DNA of 31,168 nt from CAZSVI01 sp964610205 (GCA_964610205.1 CAZSVI010000030.1:1-31168), one strand, 5' to 3'; shown: positions 1-8,928, counted from the first letter of the stretch. A program made the numbers and translations. Notes: generated by a model not told the origin, from the letters alone.

Positions 1-73
1 ATATTGATTTTATTTATGCAAACTCGAGCTAAGTGGTGTTATTAACAAAAACAGGTGTGAATATCATTATGTT

Positions 74-1363
74 TCATTTGGTTAAATTTTCCGTATATTT
101 CTGTTCATCTGAAATCACTCCGAAGCATAAGCTTCTATACCTGTTAGGAGAAACACCGATTCTTTTTTTGAATACCTGGCTGAAATAATGCTCATTATTA
201 AAACCTACCTGTTCTGAAATCATATATAACTTGTTTTCAAGCCGGTATAATTTCTTCTTTGCCTGATATAATCGATAATCCGTGATAAATGTTGAAAGAT
301 TGCCTCCCGTTTCACGCTTAAACAGATCCGAAAGGTAATTGCTGTGCACATAAACCCGTGATGCAATCTGTTCAACTTTTATCGGAGAGGCATACTCCCG
401 CATAATAAATTGAACGGCTTGCTGAACGGCAGGATGGTAGGAAGCACGTTTTTTTATAATTGTATCCACATAATTTGTCTGATCATGCTCAAAAACAACG
501 GGATCAGCTTCACGGCGGACAACCTGCAGACACTGCCAGGCTTCATGATAAGCTGATAAAATCTCCGAGTATGAAAAATGTACGGCACTTACACCTGTTT
601 TAAATGAATGTTCATCAGCGGTCTCCTGAGCAATGGAAGTATTATCAACTGCCTTTTTATTGCAGTAATCCTTCCAGATAAACACGGCTGTCATAATATC
701 GGTAGTTCCCGTAATATAACAGTCAAGTTCATTTGATAATGCCTCTTTTAAATTGCTGCTGAACAGGTACTTGGCATCCGTCCCGGCCCTTCCGTCGGAA
801 TCCGCACAATCCGCTTGAAAAATCAGAACCGCAAAAGCTGAATCATTCAATTCAAGGGTTTTAATAGAATTATTATATTCATCGGTATTTAATTGATATG
901 TACCCGAAAGAACAGAGGCAAAAAAATCTCTGCGTAGATTATGTAAATTATTGTTTATAAGCTGCAGCTCATTCTTATGTTTCTGAATATCCTGTATTTC
1001 TATTTCGGCATCATCCAGAATCTGGCGCAATTTATGAATATCCACAGGCTTCAAAAGATAACCTCTCGCGCTTAATTGTATTGACTTTTGCGCATACGCG
1101 AAATCGGCATAGCCTGAGATTATTATAACCTGTAATTCTTTTTTCATTTGAGGTTTAACAAGCTGCAATAAATCAAGTCCGCTCATACCAGGAAGATTGA
1201 TGTCCAAAAACAGAAGATCGGCTTCCGTCAAATCAGGGTTTTCCAATGCCTCTTCCGCGCTGACCGCAGTATTTGGAATAGGCCAGTCGGAATGATAATT
1301 CATTACAATGTTCGCCAGTCCACGTCGGATTTTGGGTTCGTCATCTATGATGAATACCTTCAT
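74..1363 (-). CDS. AraC-family two-component response regulator (YesN-like)
   Basis: Cytoplasmic transcription factor of 429 aa that pairs with the kinase encoded just upstream. An N-terminal receiver domain (about residues 1-125) shows the acidic pair D7/D8, the phospho-acceptor D54 in FLDINLPG and the conserved K105 in LLKPVD. A middle region of unassigned sequence leads to a C-terminal AraC-type double helix-turn-helix (about residues 325-425), recognisable by YLSDLFKRETG and FNNEHYFSQVFKKRIGVSP. The start at 1363 is chosen because AAAGGAGAG lies about 6 nt upstream; the ATG 21 nt further up would lack that spacing. It lies 39 nt downstream of the kinase gene, in the same operon. Known family role: activation of a neighbouring sugar-type ABC transporter operon. 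Here that would be the divergent cluster starting at 3663 (inference). Confidence 0.93.
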   Translation of the reverse strand: MKVFIIDDEPKIRRGLANIVMNYHSDWPIPNTAVSAEEALENPDLTEADLLFLDINLPGMSGLDLLQLVKPQMKKELQVIIISGYADFAYAQKSIQLSARGYLLKPVDIHKLRQILDDAEIEIQDIQKHKNELQLINNNLHNLRRDFFASVLSGTYQLNTDEYNNSIKTLELNDSAFAVLIFQADCADSDGRAGTDAKYLFSSNLKEALSNELDCYITGTTDIMTAVFIWKDYCNKKAVDNTSIAQETADEHSFKTGVSAVHFSYSEILSAYHEAWQCLQVVRREADPVVFEHDQTNYVDTIIKKRASYHPAVQQAVQFIMREYASPIKVEQIASRVYVHSNYLSDLFKRETGGNLSTFITDYRLYQAKKKLYRLENKLYMISEQVGFNNEHYFSQVFKKRIGVSPNRYRSLCFGVISDEQKYTENLTK

Positions 1364-1402
1364 AAAACTCTCCTTTTTCATCAAAATACTTTTTCTTTCC
1401 GA

Positions 1403-3211
1403 TTATTCCCTCTGAGGCAATAAAATGCGGATACGCGCTCCCTGCGGTATATTATCTAAAAGCTCCAATCCGAACTCCTTTCCATAAATCAGGCGTGTAC
1501 GCTCTATAGTATTAGCCAGACCGACATGCGCCCTGTCAAATTTTCCCGGCCTCTCGTTTTGCATCAAAAGCGCCTTAATTTCACCGGAAAATCCAGGACC
1601 ATTGTCAATGACTTCAATTACAGTATTCTTTTCCTCTTTATATCCAGAAACAGAGATATATCCCCCCTCCATTCTCTTCTCAATACCATGAACAATACTG
1701 TTTTCAACCAGAGGCTGAATGAGAAACCGGGGTATCATCTTTTGATACAAAGATTTTTCTATGTTGATTTCATACCGGAGTTTATCCTCAAAACGAAGCT
1801 TGCAGATATCAAGATAGCAAATAATGGCATCCAACTCTTCCGATAAAGAAACCATATCATTTGTTCCCGAAATACTGTACCTCAATAAATATGCCAGCTT
1901 TACAAGAACATCGCTTACATCATACTGTTGCCGTTCTACAAGGATCCAGTTTATTGAATCCAGCGTATTGGAAAGAAAATGCGGTGATAACTGGCCCTGT
2001 AAGACATTAAGCCGTGCAATGGTCAGCATATTCTCCTTTTGAAAGTTTTCCTTGAGCAGTTCCTCATAATGATCCAGTGTTTGGTTGAACACCTGTCCCA
2101 CAATAGAAACCTCATTGGCGGAACCCTCAGGCACCCGTGCCGAAAGATCACCTCGTTTTACCTTTTTCATGGTAGAAAGCAGCGGGGTTAAAAGCCGCAA
2201 GATTCTCCCGGTAAGAAAATAGGAAAAAAACAGGCACAACAAAATAAGAAAAATAGACCCTATACCTATAATCTGCACACTCTCATACAAATTCTCGGTA
2301 AGTGAGTTTTGCGGTATGAGACTTACAACGTACCAACCGGTAGAAGAATTCCGGATATATGAAAAAAGAATATTTTTATCATTAATTTTTTTAATTCCGT
2401 TCCCTGAACTTCCTTCCAGTTTAATAAGCTTTTGATAAAACAAATCGGTATATCCATCATTATTGGAAACAATTACCTCTCCATTACGATCAATCAAAAG
2501 AACGTTACTGTGATTGAAAGATTTATATGTACCTGATATAGCCGATTTTAAGGCGCTAACACGCAAAAAAATACTCAGTATCCCACAAGCGTTAGTTCTT
2601 GCAGTATTGGGCAGCATTGATGTACACCGGACATATTGCACATCATCGGGGAACAGTTCGGTTGACAGATTCACCGAATCACACCCAAGCCATAAACAGG
2701 AACCCCTCTTTCTCATCACCTCATCTTCATATATCGTACCATATATCCTCAATAAATGACTTGATATTGAACTGGAAGTTGTCTTTGAATATACAAAAGC
2801 TTCCGGAGTTTCTATATAAATCATCTGGGTAAGGTTACTGTTCGCATATAGAATATTGTCGATTTCCTGAATTACCTTACTTCGCATTTCAAGATCAATA
2901 GAAATATCCTCAAATGACAATTTATAAATAAGATCACGGTTTATGGCAATACCCAGCGCCATATTCTCCACTATATCGGTTACCTGTTCTACATTTGAAT
3001 TCACCTGATACAAAATATCATCGGCGTAGATTTCGGCATTATTAAGAATATTGCTCCATCCCCAGTAGTATATAATTCCTCCAACTATAAGCGATGGTAT
3101 AATGCTCAGGCTGCAAAACGCAATAAACAGTTGTTTTTTAATAACAGGCCGGCTTTTATTTTCTATCAATTTTTTCAGTTTTTTTTGAAGCGGGAGATTT
3201 CTTATAATCAT
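1403..3211 (-). CDS. Sensor histidine kinase (YesM-like, LytS/His_kinase type)
   Basis: Membrane sensor kinase of 602 aa. It has a first transmembrane segment at about residues 25-48, an extracellular sensing region of about 260 aa, a second transmembrane segment at about 310-335, a HAMP linker, and a His_kinase phosphoacceptor region in which H411 lies in LSPHFLSNTLD. The usual family motif is NPHFLYN, so the Tyr is replaced by Ser. The HATPase domain shows the N box (LVENSIVHG), a G1 box (DNGPGFSG) and a later GLANTIERTR stretch. The start at 3211 is favoured by GGAGGT about 8 nt upstream; an alternative start 15 nt upstream lies before that site. It is transcribed together with the response regulator and divergently from the transporter and hydrolase cluster, so it probably senses the imported solute or a related extracellular signal. 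Confidence 0.93.
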   Translation of the reverse strand: MIIRNLPLQKKLKKLIENKSRPVIKKQLFIAFCSLSIIPSLIVGGIIYYWGWSNILNNAEIYADDILYQVNSNVEQVTDIVENMALGIAINRDLIYKLSFEDISIDLEMRSKVIQEIDNILYANSNLTQMIYIETPEAFVYSKTTSSSISSHLLRIYGTIYEDEVMRKRGSCLWLGCDSVNLSTELFPDDVQYVRCTSMLPNTARTNACGILSIFLRVSALKSAISGTYKSFNHSNVLLIDRNGEVIVSNNDGYTDLFYQKLIKLEGSSGNGIKKINDKNILFSYIRNSSTGWYVVSLIPQNSLTENLYESVQIIGIGSIFLILLCLFFSYFLTGRILRLLTPLLSTMKKVKRGDLSARVPEGSANEVSIVGQVFNQTLDHYEELLKENFQKENMLTIARLNVLQGQLSPHFLSNTLDSINWILVERQQYDVSDVLVKLAYLLRYSISGTNDMVSLSEELDAIICYLDICKLRFEDKLRYEINIEKSLYQKMIPRFLIQPLVENSIVHGIEKRMEGGYISVSGYKEEKNTVIEVIDNGPGFSGEIKALLMQNERPGKFDRAHVGLANTIERTRLIYGKEFGLELLDNIPQGARIRILLPQRE

Positions 3212-3662
3212 TTTTATTACCTCCAACCTCTGCCATTAACTTTCAGGATAACAGCCGGTGGTTTGTAAAGCTTTAAATTCATACTCATTTTTCGAAGCCT
3301 TACAAATCCACTTCCTTGATGTTGTGGCCTGCAAACCCTAAATTCCAACTTTACAGGCCACTGATCTTCTTAAAACACAAATAAATACCAAATTATATTT
3401 TCTTACACAATGATTATGATAAATAAAAGACAGAATATTTGTTTTAAAGAAATACCGCACATATCTATAATACTCCGACAATGAAATTGTACCATATATC
3501 GGCCCGTTTCTCAACAACAAGTATAAACTTCCCAGAATTTTATACTTTTTATTTGATTTATAATCTGTTAATTTTTATATCGAGGGTTTACAATAAAATT
3601 GTGTCCGTGTTAAAGCGGATTCAAAATTTTAATGACATATTAATAAAAAGGAGGAAAAACAC
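3212..3662. promoter_or_regulatory. Divergent intergenic region with two inverted repeats
   Basis: This 451-bp gap separates the minus-strand kinase gene from the plus-strand transporter cluster and must hold both promoters. Two inverted repeats are visible. The first is TGGTTTGTAA at 3259-3268 against TTACAAATCCA at 3300-3310, with a one-base bulge. The second is a perfect GTGGCCTG / CAGGCCAC pair at 3324-3331 and 3354-3361. A weak plus-strand promoter candidate is TTTACA (3587-3592), a 17-bp spacer, and TTAAAG (3610-3615). The region from 3480 to 3660 is very AT-rich. No gene is supported here. Binding by the neighbouring response regulator is an inference. Confidence 0.5.
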
Positions 3663-5015
3663 ATGTTGAAAAGATGCTTGATTATTACCCTGTCCATGGC
3701 TTTACTGGTTGTTATGCTAAGCGGATGCCAACCAAATACCACAGGCCAGGCTACCACGAGTCCCCCTGCGTCTTCAACCACCAGTCCTGCGGCAACGGGT
3801 GGGGATACACGACCGGGAGGAACAATCAGCTGGCTCTGTAATAATTACGGTGACGTAATGCAGCGTATGGCCGACGAGTATAAGACAAACTATAATCCTG
3901 AAGCACAATTCAATATTGAAATCTATCCCCGTGCGAAACTGATGGAAGTTATTGAAATCAAGCTGGGCGCCGGCGAAAGTGATTTTGATATGCTATTCGT
4001 CGATCAGCCTCTTATTGCAAGTTATACCTGGAAAGATTATCTTCTTCCGCAGACTGATTTCTTTACCAAGGAGCAGATGGATAATTTTGCTGACGGAGAC
4101 CGTAAGGCAGGAACCATTGATGGCGAATTCATGGCGGCGCCGTTGATGTCTTCCTCCTGTGTTTTGCTGGTTAATAAAACCTTGTTATCCCAGGCCGGAA
4201 TTGAATTGGATCAGAAATTTTATGACTTGACCGAGCGCATTACATGGGAAGAACTAAGCGATCTCGCTATCCGGTTCCAGACTGCAATTGATCCGAACCA
4301 CACCAAAGGACTGTGGGCTTACGCATTCGACCAGGCCGAAAACGTTTATCAGATTTTGTCGCTTGGCAACTCCCTTGGTGAAAAAGGAATAGGTGATGAC
4401 GGTGTCACCGTAGAGGGTGTTCTAAACACACCGGGCTGGATCAAGGCACTTACATTCTACCAAAATCTGTACAACCAGTGGGGTATTTCTCCGAACGGCG
4501 TCACTAACGATGAAGTACGCGAACTTTTCGGAACCGGTAAAATCGCATTCATTTGCGCAAACAGTATCCGGGCGAAAGACTATGACTTTGACTGTTCTGT
4601 TGCATACCATCCTTATTTTGAGGGCGGTCAGGCTGCCGTACCAACGGGAAGCTGGCATATGGGCATAAACAAAAACACTAAAAATCTTGACGTCACCGTT
4701 GATTTTCTTGTATGGGCTACAGCGGGAAAAGGCGCTGAATTCTGGATGCTTGCCAATAATCAGGTTCCATCTCAGAAGAGTATCCTTCAGGCCATTGTTA
4801 ACGGAGAGTATCAGGCTTTTAACGAGTGGCCTCTATATGCAACAAAAGTCGGCGTAATGCAGAACCTTTGCGGTGCTGCTTACCCGCGTCCATCATCTGT
4901 AGGCTTCCTTGAGTTTGACACCATTATGTCGGCAATGTTCCAGGACATCCGCAGCGGCGCAGATGTAACTTCAGCTTTGAACGCANNNNNNNNNNGCTTC
5001 CAAAGATATCGCTGA
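3663..5015 (+). CDS. Extracellular solute-binding lipoprotein of a CUT1-type ABC transporter (interrupted by assembly gap)
   Basis: Substrate-binding lipoprotein anchored on the outer face of the membrane. It has a lipoprotein signal peptide with lipobox LSGC (C22), a Ser/Thr/Pro/Ala-rich linker to about residue 50, and then an SBP_bac_1-like fold (COG1653-type). AGGAGG lies just upstream of the ATG. The reading frame crosses 10 N at 4986-4995, and the true C-terminus is uncertain. In the frame set by counting exactly 10 N it ends at 5015 with FQRYR. One base shifted, the sequence reads ASKDIADRANLTDLW, which resembles the usual helical end of this family, and stays open to 5136. The N run is probably a placeholder of unknown length, so the shifted frame is more believable. 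It is the first gene of the cluster, followed by a stem-loop and two permeases. Confidence 0.85.
   Translation: MLKRCLIITLSMALLVVMLSGCQPNTTGQATTSPPASSTTSPAATGGDTRPGGTISWLCNNYGDVMQRMADEYKTNYNPEAQFNIEIYPRAKLMEVIEIKLGAGESDFDMLFVDQPLIASYTWKDYLLPQTDFFTKEQMDNFADGDRKAGTIDGEFMAAPLMSSSCVLLVNKTLLSQAGIELDQKFYDLTERITWEELSDLAIRFQTAIDPNHTKGLWAYAFDQAENVYQILSLGNSLGEKGIGDDGVTVEGVLNTPGWIKALTFYQNLYNQWGISPNGVTNDEVRELFGTGKIAFICANSIRAKDYDFDCSVAYHPYFEGGQAAVPTGSWHMGINKNTKNLDVTVDFLVWATAGKGAEFWMLANNQVPSQKSILQAIVNGEYQAFNEWPLYATKVGVMQNLCGAAYPRPSSVGFLEFDTIMSAMFQDIRSGADVTSALNAXXXXFQRYR
4986..4995. other. Assembly gap (10 N)
   Basis: Ten consecutive N interrupt the 3' end of the binding-protein gene. A round number of N suggests a scaffold join of unknown length rather than ten unread bases. 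The downstream sequence continues in a different frame from the upstream coding sequence, in keeping with this. Confidence 0.97.
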
Positions 5016-5052
5016 TAGAGCAAACCTGACTGATCTGTGGTTGATATGTAAT

Positions 5053-5075
5053 GGGGAAGAACCCGGTTCTTCCCC
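5053..5075 (+). terminator. Stem-loop between binding-protein and permease genes
   Basis: GGGGAAGAACC at 5053-5063 is the exact reverse complement of GGTTCTTCCCC at 5065-5075. In practice this gives a 9-bp stem with a 5-nt loop. No U-tract follows, so it is better read as an mRNA-stabilising or attenuating stem-loop. Such structures are common after binding-protein genes and allow the binding protein to be made in excess over its permeases. It also argues that the binding-protein gene normally stops before this point, not at 5136. Confidence 0.6.
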
Positions 5076-5170
5076 GGATTTTCCAGATATAGAATTCTGT
5101 TTCTATCGTGTCTATTCAGAGGTTTCGTCAGGTTAATGTATTTTCTTACACCAGAGGGAGGTTAACGTAA

Positions 5171-6091
5171 ATGTCCGTCTCCAAATTATCTTCTGTAAAC
5201 ACAGCCGGAACTACCGGGAAAAAATTAAATCGTTCTCTCAACAAAAAAACAGTGCCCTATTTTTTTGTTTTACCGGCAATGGTTATTCTGATCGGATTTA
5301 AGTTGTTTCCGATCCTTGTCAGTATGTATGGCAGCCTTTTTAAAACAGGCGCTAAAAATATTACCTATTTCGTATTATTTGAAAACTATATCAATCTGTT
5401 TAAAGATTCGATTTTTTATATTTCCCTGAAAAACACCTTTGTATTTAATCTGGTTACTACACCGGTTCAGATATTGCTTGCTTTTTTACTGGCTCTTGTT
5501 TTTAATCAAAAGCTTTTTGGTATCAAGGTTTACCGGACAATTTTTTATATGCCTGTCTGCACCTCTCTTGTAATGGCTACTATTGTCTGGGGTTTAATGA
5601 TGAACCCGTATAACAGCCTTATGAACTCTTTCCTTGGATATTTTGGAATTGGCAATCAGGGTTTCTTAACTGATCCAAAGCAGGCTCTGTGGTGCATTAT
5701 GCTTATTGCGACATGGAAAGGTACACCCTATTGGATGATGTTTATTCTGGCAGGTTTACAGGGCATACCCGATACTATTTTTGAAGCGGCGCTGATTGAC
5801 GGCGCAAACAGCTTCCGACGGACTGTAAACATTACCATTCCTCTTTTAAAGAATACCTTCGGCTTTGTTCTAATATCTAATACCATTGCTAATATGCTTT
5901 TGTTTGTACCAATGTACGTCCAGACAAAAGGCGGACCGATGAATTCCACAAATGTACTGATGTATGAGGCCTATAAGTCAGCTTATAGTTACAACAATAT
6001 GGGGCGATCCTATGCCATTGTCGTCATGCTGCTGCTATTGAGCATGCTATTTGTCGCAATACAGAATAAATTTTTCAAAATCACAGATTAA
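5171..6091 (+). CDS. ABC transporter permease, MalF/UgpA-like (CUT1)
   Basis: Inner-membrane permease subunit of 306 aa with about six hydrophobic segments. The EAA loop that docks the ATPase is present at about residues 205-226 (EAALIDGANSFRRTVNITIP). The start follows GGAGG at a normal distance. It pairs with the next permease (14-nt gap) and with the binding lipoprotein upstream. The cluster contains no ATP-binding subunit. CUT1 transporters of Firmicutes often share one genome-wide ATPase of the MsmX type, which would explain the absence (inference). Length and topology are normal for the family. The substrate cannot be read from the permease sequence. Confidence 0.93.
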   Translation: MSVSKLSSVNTAGTTGKKLNRSLNKKTVPYFFVLPAMVILIGFKLFPILVSMYGSLFKTGAKNITYFVLFENYINLFKDSIFYISLKNTFVFNLVTTPVQILLAFLLALVFNQKLFGIKVYRTIFYMPVCTSLVMATIVWGLMMNPYNSLMNSFLGYFGIGNQGFLTDPKQALWCIMLIATWKGTPYWMMFILAGLQGIPDTIFEAALIDGANSFRRTVNITIPLLKNTFGFVLISNTIANMLLFVPMYVQTKGGPMNSTNVLMYEAYKSAYSYNNMGRSYAIVVMLLLLSMLFVAIQNKFFKITD

Positions 6092-6105
6092 TCGGAGGGC
6101 TGAAG

Positions 6106-6996
6106 ATGAATACATCATCTATATTAAATACCGGAAGCAAATCAAATCATAACAGGAAAAATATACAGACTGCCGGAAACATTATCCGGTACATATTGCT
6201 TACGTTTGCAGCATTTTGCTTTCTGATGCCTATTATGTGGTTTATTACCTCATCCTTCCGTACAAACCAGGAAGTTTTCGCCAATCTGAATCCTTTTTCA
6301 CTTAAGTTGATGTTCTTCGGAAATTACTCATTAAACTCGTATATATCACTTTTTATGAAATATGAATTCTACCGACCGGTTTTTAATACCATCTTAGTAT
6401 GTGCGCTCACCATTGTTTTGGGTATATTTTTTGCTTCCATGGCCGGATACGCGTTTGCCAAGATGCGTTTTGCCGGACGAAAAACGATGTTTTTACTTGT
6501 AATCTTCGCCATTATGGTACCCTTTGACGCAATAGCCATTCCGCTTTACTCCATTATTGGTAAACTGAATTGGATTAATACCTATCAGGCGTTAATTATA
6601 CCTACTCTGGCTAACGGATTGGTCATATTCATGTTCAAACAGTTTTTTATGGATGTCAACGATTCATTAATTGAATCCGCGCGGATAGATGGCGCCAACG
6701 AGTTTCTGATTTTTTTCCGCATCATTTTCCCTATCTCCAAACCCACCATCATCAGCGGGGCATTGATTCTGTTTATGGCTCAGTGGAATGCTTTTATGTG
6801 GCCTCTGCTATGCGCCCGTACGCCAAACCTAAGAATGGTTCAAGTTGCGCTGTCGGATTTTCAAACTGAATTCGGAACAAACTGGTCTGAGCAATTTGCC
6901 GGAATGACCATTTCTTTGGCTATACCATGCATGATACTCATGCCTTTCCAGAAATACTACATCCGGGGTATAGCTACTTCAGGCATAAAGGAATAA
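6106..6996 (+). CDS. ABC transporter permease, MalG/UgpE-like (CUT1)
   Basis: Second inner-membrane permease subunit (296 aa, about six transmembrane segments). The EAA-type loop begins at about residue 190 (ESARIDGANEFLIFFRIIFP), with Ser in place of the second Ala. A GGAGGGC ribosome binding site lies just before the ATG. It forms a heterodimer with the permease encoded 14 nt upstream. It is followed after 38 nt by the first nucleoside hydrolase gene, which starts with its own GGGGGAAG ribosome binding site. The close packing links import with intracellular hydrolysis. Confidence 0.93.
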   Translation: MNTSSILNTGSKSNHNRKNIQTAGNIIRYILLTFAAFCFLMPIMWFITSSFRTNQEVFANLNPFSLKLMFFGNYSLNSYISLFMKYEFYRPVFNTILVCALTIVLGIFFASMAGYAFAKMRFAGRKTMFLLVIFAIMVPFDAIAIPLYSIIGKLNWINTYQALIIPTLANGLVIFMFKQFFMDVNDSLIESARIDGANEFLIFFRIIFPISKPTIISGALILFMAQWNAFMWPLLCARTPNLRMVQVALSDFQTEFGTNWSEQFAGMTISLAIPCMILMPFQKYYIRGIATSGIKE

Positions 6997-7034
6997 TCCG
7001 TCTCTGACGGATAAATTTAGGGGGAAGCGTACAA

Positions 7035-7970
7035 ATGAACAGAATTCCATTAATTATCGACACAGACCCTGGCCACGACGACGTTGTCGCCATTATTCTG
7101 GCTCTGTCCTCACCGTGTATTGATGTAAAAGCGATTACTACGGTTCACGGGAATCAAACCCTTGACAAAACAACTGCTAATGCTCTGCGTTTGCGTGATT
7201 TTATCAGGTGTGATGTGCCCATTGCAATGGGTGCGGCACACCCTATGATTTCACCCGCCCGCACAGCTCGGGGACATGGCGTTACAGGGCTGGATGGTTC
7301 CACCATGCCGGCGCCCAAAAGTTCTCCCTCTGACCTTTCGGCGGTGGAAACTATGGCCAAAATCGTTCAAGAGTCGCCGGAACCTGTCACCATGTGCGTT
7401 TTAGGCCCATGTATGAATATTGCTGCGTTTATTCTGGCTTACCCTCATCTTGTTCCGAAAATAAAGCGGCTCAGCATTATGGGAGGAGGGTTTTTTCGCG
7501 GCAACGCAACTCCGGCAGCCGAGATGAATTTTGTTTCGGATGAATTAAGCGCGGCTATTGTATTTAAAAGCGGTATTCCGATCACTCTTTTTGCACTGGA
7601 TATCACTCTGAAAACAGGCATGACGCCATCGGATGTAGATAAACTGGGGAATCAGAAGGATCCTCTCTCGCAGGAAATCCACAGGCTGATGCTGTTCTAC
7701 CAGAGTCAACACCGCAAGCTGGGCCGCGATATGGTTCCGGTTCATGACGCTTGCACGGTTGCCTGGCTTATAAATCCCGATTTGTTTGAAACCCGTTCCG
7801 CAACTATTCAGATCGATTACCACGGACGCTACACTAAAGGAGCCACCATCATCGATTTTTCAGGACGTACCGGGAAAGAACCCAATACGTTGTTTGCGGT
7901 TAATTCCAAACGCGAAGAAATCATATCGATGATTCTGGATGGCATCAGAAGGATTGGTGAAACGATATGA
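7035..7970 (+). CDS. Inosine-uridine-type nucleoside hydrolase (IunH/RihA family)
   Basis: Predicted cytoplasmic Ca2+-dependent N-ribosyl hydrolase of 311 aa that would cleave a nucleoside-like substrate to base plus ribose. The metal and ribose site is largely intact: DTDPGHDD (D9, D11, D15, D16), HGN at residues 38-40, MGGG at about 149-152, EMN ending at N165, and HD (H237, D238). One departure stands out: the family's GPxTNIA loop reads GPCMNIA, with Met128 where a Thr normally contributes a backbone metal contact. The loop HGVTGLDG resembles the HGxxGL flap of purine/pyrimidine hydrolases. It follows the permeases directly, and its last 4 nt overlap the next gene (ATGA), implying translational coupling. 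Confidence 0.93.
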   Translation: MNRIPLIIDTDPGHDDVVAIILALSSPCIDVKAITTVHGNQTLDKTTANALRLRDFIRCDVPIAMGAAHPMISPARTARGHGVTGLDGSTMPAPKSSPSDLSAVETMAKIVQESPEPVTMCVLGPCMNIAAFILAYPHLVPKIKRLSIMGGGFFRGNATPAAEMNFVSDELSAAIVFKSGIPITLFALDITLKTGMTPSDVDKLGNQKDPLSQEIHRLMLFYQSQHRKLGRDMVPVHDACTVAWLINPDLFETRSATIQIDYHGRYTKGATIIDFSGRTGKEPNTLFAVNSKREEIISMILDGIRRIGETI

Positions 7971-8869
7971 AAAAACCTGTTATAATTGACACCCCAATGA
8001 ACACCGGAGCCTTCTTCTCCCTTGCCTATGCTTCCCGGCAGTTTGATATTCGCGGCATTACCGTAAGCTCGTATGAGGACACCGCTCAGGTATGCTGCGC
8101 GGCTGAAATTCTGGGTCTTAAAACCCCGGTTTACTCCGGAGCCGACAGACCAATCATACGCAAAACCATATCCCCTTTAGTCGGATCGGAAGGATACCAC
8201 GACTTGTCCAACGTTTTTTCTCCTTTGGATTGCGAGACAATTTCCGGAAAAGAATATGCCTGGGACATCATTTCAATTGAAGCAAAAAAACAGGAAGGCG
8301 CTCTTGAAATAATTACGCTGGGAAGTTTGACGAATCTGGCTGTCGCATTGCTTAAGTTTCCCGATCTTGTGGGACAGATCGCCCGGATTACTGTAATGGG
8401 CGGCTCACGCTTCTGCGGAAACTGTCCCCATTCGCCCCAAAGCGAGTTTAATTTTTATTATGATCCGGAAGCGGCTCACATCGTACTAAACAGCGGCATA
8501 CCAATCATCATAGCGGATTTGAATACATGCGAAAGCGTGACCTGGAACAGCAAGCATCTAGAATGGTTTTGCGGAGCCGTACATGGAACCGGACATTTAC
8601 TGCGGGATTTTTCAGCTATAAACACCGGCCATTTTTCTTTAAATGAGCTCGTCGCATTAGCGCTTACGGATGATTTTTTCGAGGCACAGACAATGCATCT
8701 TGCCGTTAATGTTGAAACGGATTCAGATTTGGCGCGAGGCAAGCTTGTTATAGAATATGATACCGCTGCCATGAAACTGGAACCCAACGCGACCCTCTTT
8801 TCCTTTGTTGACGCAGATGCACTGAGGGAACGGATTCTCAGTGTATTCGGTGTAACTATCGGGGTATAG
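7967..8869 (+). CDS. Nucleoside-hydrolase-fold protein lacking catalytic aspartates (probable pseudoenzyme)
   Basis: 300-aa protein with the overall fold signature of nucleoside hydrolases: the N-terminal strand VIIDT, GSLTNLA at 119-125, VMGGS at 143-147 and SEFNFYYDPEAA at 159-170. The signature DTDxGxDD reads DTPMNTGA (residues 8-15), so three of the four aspartates, including the base-position one, are gone. The late HD pair is replaced by L225-N226. Calcium binding and normal catalysis therefore look impossible. The gene is full length, has no stops, and overlaps the active paralogue by 4 nt, so it is not simply decaying. A regulatory or structural partner of the first hydrolase, or a ligand-binding protein, are possible roles (inference). 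Confidence 0.85.
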   Translation: MKKPVIIDTPMNTGAFFSLAYASRQFDIRGITVSSYEDTAQVCCAAEILGLKTPVYSGADRPIIRKTISPLVGSEGYHDLSNVFSPLDCETISGKEYAWDIISIEAKKQEGALEIITLGSLTNLAVALLKFPDLVGQIARITVMGGSRFCGNCPHSPQSEFNFYYDPEAAHIVLNSGIPIIIADLNTCESVTWNSKHLEWFCGAVHGTGHLLRDFSAINTGHFSLNELVALALTDDFFEAQTMHLAVNVETDSDLARGKLVIEYDTAAMKLEPNATLFSFVDADALRERILSVFGVTIGV

Positions 8870-8898
8870 TCAGGTTGACGCAGCGGATGGCCGGGATG

Positions 8899-8928
8899 CA
8901 GTAATAGTTACTGTCTGTATCCATACAG
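8899..8928. promoter_or_regulatory. Two adjacent palindromes between cluster genes
   Basis: CAGTAATAGTTACTG (8899-8913) is a perfect dyad with a 3-nt centre. It is followed one base later by CTGTATCCATACAG (8915-8928), a perfect dyad with a 2-nt centre. They lie in the 151-nt gap before the DUF1847-type gene, the longest gap inside the first part of the cluster. Either a DNA-binding site or a pair of small hairpins affecting downstream expression would fit. Confidence 0.45.

Noticed and set aside
3481..3669. 62-codon ORF in the divergent regulatory region
   Set aside because: It is AT-rich, has no ribosome binding site, overlaps the binding-protein start and contains the predicted promoter.
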